64,000 nucleotides of DNA from Isoetes taiwanensis (taxonomy: Eukaryota > Streptophyta > Lycopodiopsida > Isoetales > Isoetaceae), in the NCBI GenBank assembly GCA_021234155.1, contig JAJEKV010000017.1:8035253-8099252 (forward strand), in the 5' to 3' direction. The notes under the pieces are model-generated. The model was not told the DNA's origin, searched no databases, and saw only the letters and a list, made by a program, of their open reading frames with translations. The translations under genes and the position numbers were made by a program. Positions 58,480-64,000 of this stretch are shown piece by piece. Positions within the stretch are counted from its first letter, which is position 1. Each line of letters opens with the position of its first letter.

Positions 58480-61400
58480 ATAATACTCTCATATACTTAA
58501 CCAATAGTATCCTTTGTTTCTACGTACGCCATCACTCTTCCTAAACCAAGCATTGCGGTGGTAACAACCCATGGGACTTGTCTGGCCATGGTGGGGTAGG
58601 AATACCTCTGTGAGTTCTTACCACCGTGTCTGGAATGTCTCCATAACCATATCGACATCGTTCACGTTGGCGATGAAGGGAATTCCTGGGAAGTAAGATA
58701 GAAAACTTCCAAGTTAGTTCTAATCCACTATTCACCTTGGATATTTTTAGGCGGCGATAATAATGTCGATTCTCGACATTCCTCAGCCTATAACAAATAG
58801 TATTTTTTCCTTTGGTAGATGCCTTGATAACAAAATTTCTTGGCCTTGCCATGATTCAATCATACTACATTCATATGCTTTATATTGGAGCCTTATTCGG
58901 CGTTATATATTAAGGGTTAAGTAGTCTTTTATAGACATAGTGATATATTTGAAGCGTTGTTTCTCTCTAGTGTCAAGCCTTGACTTCGTCTATTTCGAGA
59001 GAAAGGATATCTTTTGGATTCAACGATTAGGGACTGCCATGCACACCACCCTCTAAAGACCATGGAGTTTGGGATTTCTTTGATCCTTACACCCTTCAAT
59101 ATTTCTTCTCATTCATCGTGTTCCTTTATGGATCACTCCCCTCGAATCATGATACATGTACCTCTGTGCTTACGTAATGAGGTGCTTGTGTTAGAACCCA
59201 CAATAATGGCAGCACCTTACTCTAATTAATCTGGGTACAAACTTTGGTATTATTTGTACCCAAACTTCACCGCCTATATGGGCGTGATTAATTATACGTG
59301 CCTTGTCAAATTGACAGCGGCCTACCCTCTTTGGGGTTCTTCCATATTAGCGGTCAATGGCATCCACCCATTGTTGACTAGTCACCTCCTTCTGGGTATC
59401 TAGATATGATGCAGGCAAAAATATTTCCAACCATTATTTTAAAAGGCCTAAAAGTCTTTAAGTTCCGCAAATGAACTTACATATTTTTGGGGATTATGTG
59501 AATATCCCAAAGGACAATACCACCCAAAGACCTCTCAAGATAGTGCCTCCCCTATTAAGAGCTCTTGTGTTCAAGTCTGCGGGGTCCGTCACATGTCTCA
59601 TGGGCCGTACCAATGTGGCATGACGTATAAATACTATCTATCCTATCTATCCATTAAAGGTTCTTGGTGAATTGAATTCACCATGTTGTCCCTAGGACAT
59701 GAAGTCTTCTTCCTAATCCATACACCAAAACTTTAAAAGTTTTTTAGCTCTTTGCCACTTTCAAGCCCTTGGATATATCTTTGCATGTTAGCAAATGTCT
59801 ACCCTTTCATGTTAGGTAATAACCTTCCTATCAGATTGCTAAATATCATTAATAAGGGTCCTTTATTCCTCCTCTTCTACTCGATTTTCAGTATTGAGCC
59901 ACTACCTTTTGCCCACAGTACCGCAGTCACCACTTTATTTGTGACCTTTATTCGGTCGAGGAGTCACCAATCCATTTACTCCTTCGTATTCATTAACTTA
60001 GATCTTGTGGCTTCTAAGCGTATTATATAGCCCCTATGATGTTAACCCACTATCATTGGGGGTTATGATTCAACCTTGTCCTACATCTAGAAATGTTAGG
60101 CATTATATTTCTCTATCATGATCATTATGGCTGTTGTGGCATTCCAAATGACGTGGCATCACTTTTAAGCCATAGTCATGGCCTAAGAGTGGTGACCCTT
60201 AAATTGTCGTAAATTACCTGGAGTCATCAAGGTGCCTACATTATTTTGTGAGTCTTCCTATCACCAGACATTTGATATAACCGGACTTGTATCCATTTAG
60301 GGAGTCACAGCATATTCTAACTTGCACCTCCATATAACCCATGTTGTTCACCTACACTTTGATCCGGGTATGGATCATGTGGGAAAAGCTAGTCTTAAGT
60401 GTCTATGCAAGACACATTTGAACTTCTAGCAAGTAGCGCTATTAAGCTATCTATCTAGGAATTGTACTATTGTCTTTGTTCACTCAATCTCATCTTAAGC
60501 TTCATTCTATTGGCGTTGACATTTTATTTCAAGTGCCAATTACCACATCATACCCTAGCATGCAACGAATAGCGGTCCCTTGCACATGTCGAACATATCT
60601 CGAGACCCTTCATTAGTAAATTTGGAGTACACTTTCGTCTTTCTCTTCTTGTATCGGCACTTAGACTACCCCTCACGATGTTTTATCGTATCGTACATGA
60701 TATGTACATAATACACATATATCCACAGCATCCACAATGCTAGAACTACGCTCTAACTTAGCTTTATAACCGTGGATTCTTCGGCGAACAAAACCCATTG
60801 CCTATGTACCTTTTATGATGATGTGAATCATACACCTTCCCAGCAGCAGGGAGGCCAACTCTATGTTGGACTTATTTATATCTTGCTATATTTTGATAGG
60901 GTCTCCTAGTTATTTCAACCATTCCTTAGTGCCTTATGATACTTTAACCCATTACACATAAGCTATGATGGCCCCACGGGATTATACCCATAATTCCAAA
61001 AGGTTTCTACCACGATCGAGAGCCTTTTCTAAAAGGTTCCTTGATTAAATATCCTTGTGTGTTCGCCATGCTTTGTCACAACTAACTATTTTCTTAAGTT
61101 ATCATGTGAACTTCGGTTTTGATCAGCTCAAATATTTGTTGTCTTTGGCTCCTCATAATGAAGTGGAGGCACTAAAACCTCTTAAATCTCTTAGTAGGAA
61201 AACCCAATGTTTCTAATCTTAGATTTAGTAACGCCATATGGTTATCCGATTCCTTATCCTTTTAAGAGTTTCAAGTCATAATCTTTAAAGGGGTCTATGC
61301 CTCCCCACCTTCTACTATGAGTATCTAAAATTGTTCCCTGCGGTAGGGTGACTCTCTTAGGATATTCGTTGGAAAGCTCTCTCGGGATCTTTCGATGGTA

Positions 61401-62500
61401 TATGCCACATCTTTGGTCGTTTTCATGTCAAAACGGTCTACTGTTTAGGCGGCTTTGGTAGGGTTTAGGTATTGCCAAAGGAAGAAGCGATGTCTTTCAA
61501 ATGATTGTCCCTAATGTAGCGGATGGATTTAAGCGGCTTGGCTTGGCTTATCCAAGAAGTTTGCAGGTAGAACATTTGCTTGCATGGGCTTACATTTTCC
61601 TTGATTCTAAGATTGTTAGACTCTTTGCAAAAGCGAAGAAGCCTTTACTATCTTTCTCGTCATCGCATTCAACTTGGCTGACACCATGGCAGCTCAAACC
61701 TGGGTATTCTTTGACCCAACAAAAGATTCTAACAACCCATAATTTGAAGTTTCAATGAGGTAACTATTGGACTCAAATCCTTTTCTTTAATCTAGCATTA
61801 GAATTTAGCATGGGGCTATCGGTCGGCATCCTCTCAAAGTTCAGGAAGAAACCAACAAATGGCTGCCGTATTGAATCCTTATTGTGATTTTGCTCCAAAA
61901 TGTCTTCCACAAAAATAAGATTTATTTCTTACTTTGCTGCTTAGCGAATAAAACACATTAGATAGTTTATGCCACAAAAGGGGTGCAATGAGAAGATTTA
62001 CGTAAGCTGTGATGCAGCTTGTGATTATATTTATATTTGGTTCATCGCGACGGATCTTTAGAGGGAAATTGGCAAAATTATGGATAATCTTGATTTCATC
62101 TTATTATATTTCTCATTGTCTTTTGTTAGGGGCTATGAGTTTGATCTTAAAAGATCTACAAGTAATTACGATTACATATAAGCTTGCTCATATAAACTTT
62201 TAGTGCCTTGTGATAAGTATCCATTGTTATCTTTCAAATCGGTCAATTTTTTGTTGCTGCTGGATGTTCTTACATACCATATAGGCACATCATATGAGAA
62301 GATAATTTGTGCCAGATTTTGATGCGTAGTGCAAAGGCATTATGCATTATTGCTAAAGTTTCTAAACAATGTCTTCAATCTGGAGTTTTAGGTATAAACA
62401 TTTTTAGAAGTATTAGCAGAGCATATTTACAAGGAATGTGCATGGACTATTCACCATGTTGTGTTGCATGTTCAAAAAAGATATGCTGACTTGGTTTATA
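58480..62500. other. Noncoding, no gene recognised
   Basis: Short ORFs at 58541-58852 (minus), 59014, 59752, 61501 and 62009 (plus) carry no motif I know. The 61501-61758 ORF (85 codons, ATG start, YPRSLQVEHLLAWAYIFLDS) is the most protein-like but remains unassigned. Confidence 0.45.
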
Positions 62501-62504
62501 ATAA

Positions 62505-62545
62505 GCAACCAAAAAAAATTAAAAATAAAAAAATAAATAAATAAT
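62505..62545. repeat. A-rich simple repeat
   Basis: Run of a with interspersed t (aaataaataaataa), next to the foldback element. Confidence 0.8.
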
Positions 62546-62585
62546 AAGCAGCAACCAAGACCGAAATTTTTTTTAAAATAAATAC

Positions 62586-63101
62586 AATTCATTACATTAG
62601 GACCCTTTGGTTTTGTTGAAGGCGAAGGAACCAAAACTGACCACAGATATAACACAAACCATTACATTCCACACACTTAAAAAATAAAAATTCCCCCTTA
62701 AACCCCCTTTGGTTTGGTTACTGCATATTCACCGCGAGGGGTGGCGTGGGAACAGCGAGCCCCTAAAATCATATTATACATGTATAAAATCAACAACATA
62801 TTGTACATTGCCTTAAATCTTATAGTATTTTTGTAAATTGTGTTGCCAGTATACAAAACTTTTGTACGCATAACTAAATGAGGATCTCTATGCGGTCTAG
62901 GTCGAGGAATAAAGGGCATATATGCTTATCCAGCGGCTCGATGCCCCAAGTCACCCCACGGAAGTGAGAATATGCACCCCAACCAAGGGGTTTAAGGAAT
63001 TTTATTTTTAAGTGTGGAGATGTAATGGTTTTGTGTTATATCTAAAATGTTTTGGCCCTTGGGGCCTTCAACAACAAAGAGGCGAATGTAATGGTGAATT
63101 T
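62586..63101. mobile_element. Foldback/MITE-like element with long inverted repeats
   Basis: The left arm (62586 to about 62765) and right arm (about 62930 to 63101) are imperfect reverse complements over 150-180 bp. Shared landmarks from the ends inward are aattcattacatt, gttgaaggc, agatataacacaaa, ccattacat, cacacttaaaaa, ttaaacccc and gcatattc. The centre is about 165 bp and noncoding. The structure fits a nonautonomous DNA transposon; no transposase is in the window. Confidence 0.82.
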
Positions 63102-64000
63102 ATTACAAATTGGAGTCTTATTACCAACTCTAAACAATGCGTTAGCATATCTTTTGAACATGCAACACAACATAGAGTGAATAGTCAGCTCAACCATTGG
63201 GATAGCAGATGCTTATCTGCAGTAAAAGCATACCTAACCCAATATCTTAGTATATAAGCATATCATTACGCTCATTCTTTAAACCTTGTCAGTAATATTT
63301 CACTTTCTTGCTTGTATGCGAATATTCTACTATCTTTTAATATGATATACATCTAACTATCACAATAAACATCCTCGATATCCTCCTCTTTTGTAGTATT
63401 GATACTACTACCGTCCCTCAAACATCTGAAACCACTATGTTGTTATTATGAGATATAGTAACATGTATTGCACCAACCCTAAGTCTAGACTCATATGTAC
63501 TTAAGTTGACATAGCCACCTAGTTATGTTCATACTTGCCACCAAATTCAACTCCGTTATTTGGTACCATAAGCGTGTGGTTTGACACCACACTTTCAGAC
63601 TCTCTAGCCTTCATTTGCCTTGGTCCTCAAGCTCTAGTCACAAATTCCATAGGGGTGATGCCACCCTCGGTTAAAGTGGACATTTTAATGTCTAGTATAG
63701 AAACTCTTATCTTCATTATTTAAAGTATTCATATGGAATGTGAACTAAAAGTTCTAACTCTAGACTTGGGTCTATTCAAAGTGTAACATTACTTGCCTCC
63801 CCTAATGTATCGTAGTTGAAGATCCAACTTTCCTTCATAGGCTAAACTGCAGCTCAAGCATACACTTGCATTTCGTCTTTTGCTCCCTACAATTGCCCGT
63901 CTTCTCTTGACCTTATGTGGAAACTACATTCCACATATTGTCGATCACGCTATCTGACATCTGTTCTTGGCAGGGCCTGGATGTGTCCATTTCCTTAATT
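63102..64000. other. Noncoding, no gene recognised
   Basis: AT-rich sequence with one motif-free ORF (63535-63723, plus). Confidence 0.45.

Overview
The window looks like nuclear DNA of a land plant that still makes flagellate sperm. It opens with the 3' end of an axonemal (inner-arm type) dynein heavy-chain gene, a family absent from flowering plants but kept by bryophytes, lycophytes, ferns, cycads and Ginkgo. The rest is transposon-rich: Ty3/gypsy, Ty1/copia, an L1-type LINE and tRNA-derived SINE-like pieces. Host introns are short (77-385 bp) with GT-AG borders. I cannot name the species.

Layout. 1-2758 (+): six phase-0 exons of the dynein C-terminus. 2.9-8.8 kb: noncoding, with a foldback hairpin and two tandem-repeat tracts. 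8.9-14.6 kb: two related, decayed gypsy elements head to head. 14.6-16.4 kb (-): truncated copia element with a candidate 3' LTR. 18.8-24.9 kb (-): gypsy chromovirus whose reverse transcriptase is split by a 1.37-kb insert, mostly a purine-only tract. About 25.1 kb: a perfect heat-shock-element palindrome and a SINE-like tRNA head. 26.4-30.5 kb (+): frameshifted L1-type LINE. 31.3-32.2 kb (-): an intact-looking three-exon gene for a membrane-anchored cupin protein with a TATA box. 33.3-34.2 kb (-): a two-exon pseudogene fragment of DWARF1/DIMINUTO (delta24-sterol reductase) abutting a gypsy integrase fragment. 34.2-43.8 kb: mostly unassignable. 43.9-54.8 kb (-): an approximately 11-kb Athila-like gypsy element with two LTRs, a 100-N assembly gap and about 2.6 kb of extra same-strand coding potential between integrase and 3' LTR. 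55.3-57.7 kb: a second pair of ~435-bp direct repeats around noncoding DNA. 58.2-58.5 kb: two tRNA-derived heads. 62.6-63.1 kb: a foldback/MITE-like element with long terminal inverted repeats.

Only the dynein and cupin genes look like functional host genes. Everything else recognisable is a decayed mobile element or pseudogene. The most unusual items are the extra ORF region of the Athila-like element, the polypurine tract placed at the RT active site, the DWARF1 fragment joined to a gypsy fragment, and the heat-shock-element palindrome. All identifications come from reading motifs; no database search was run.
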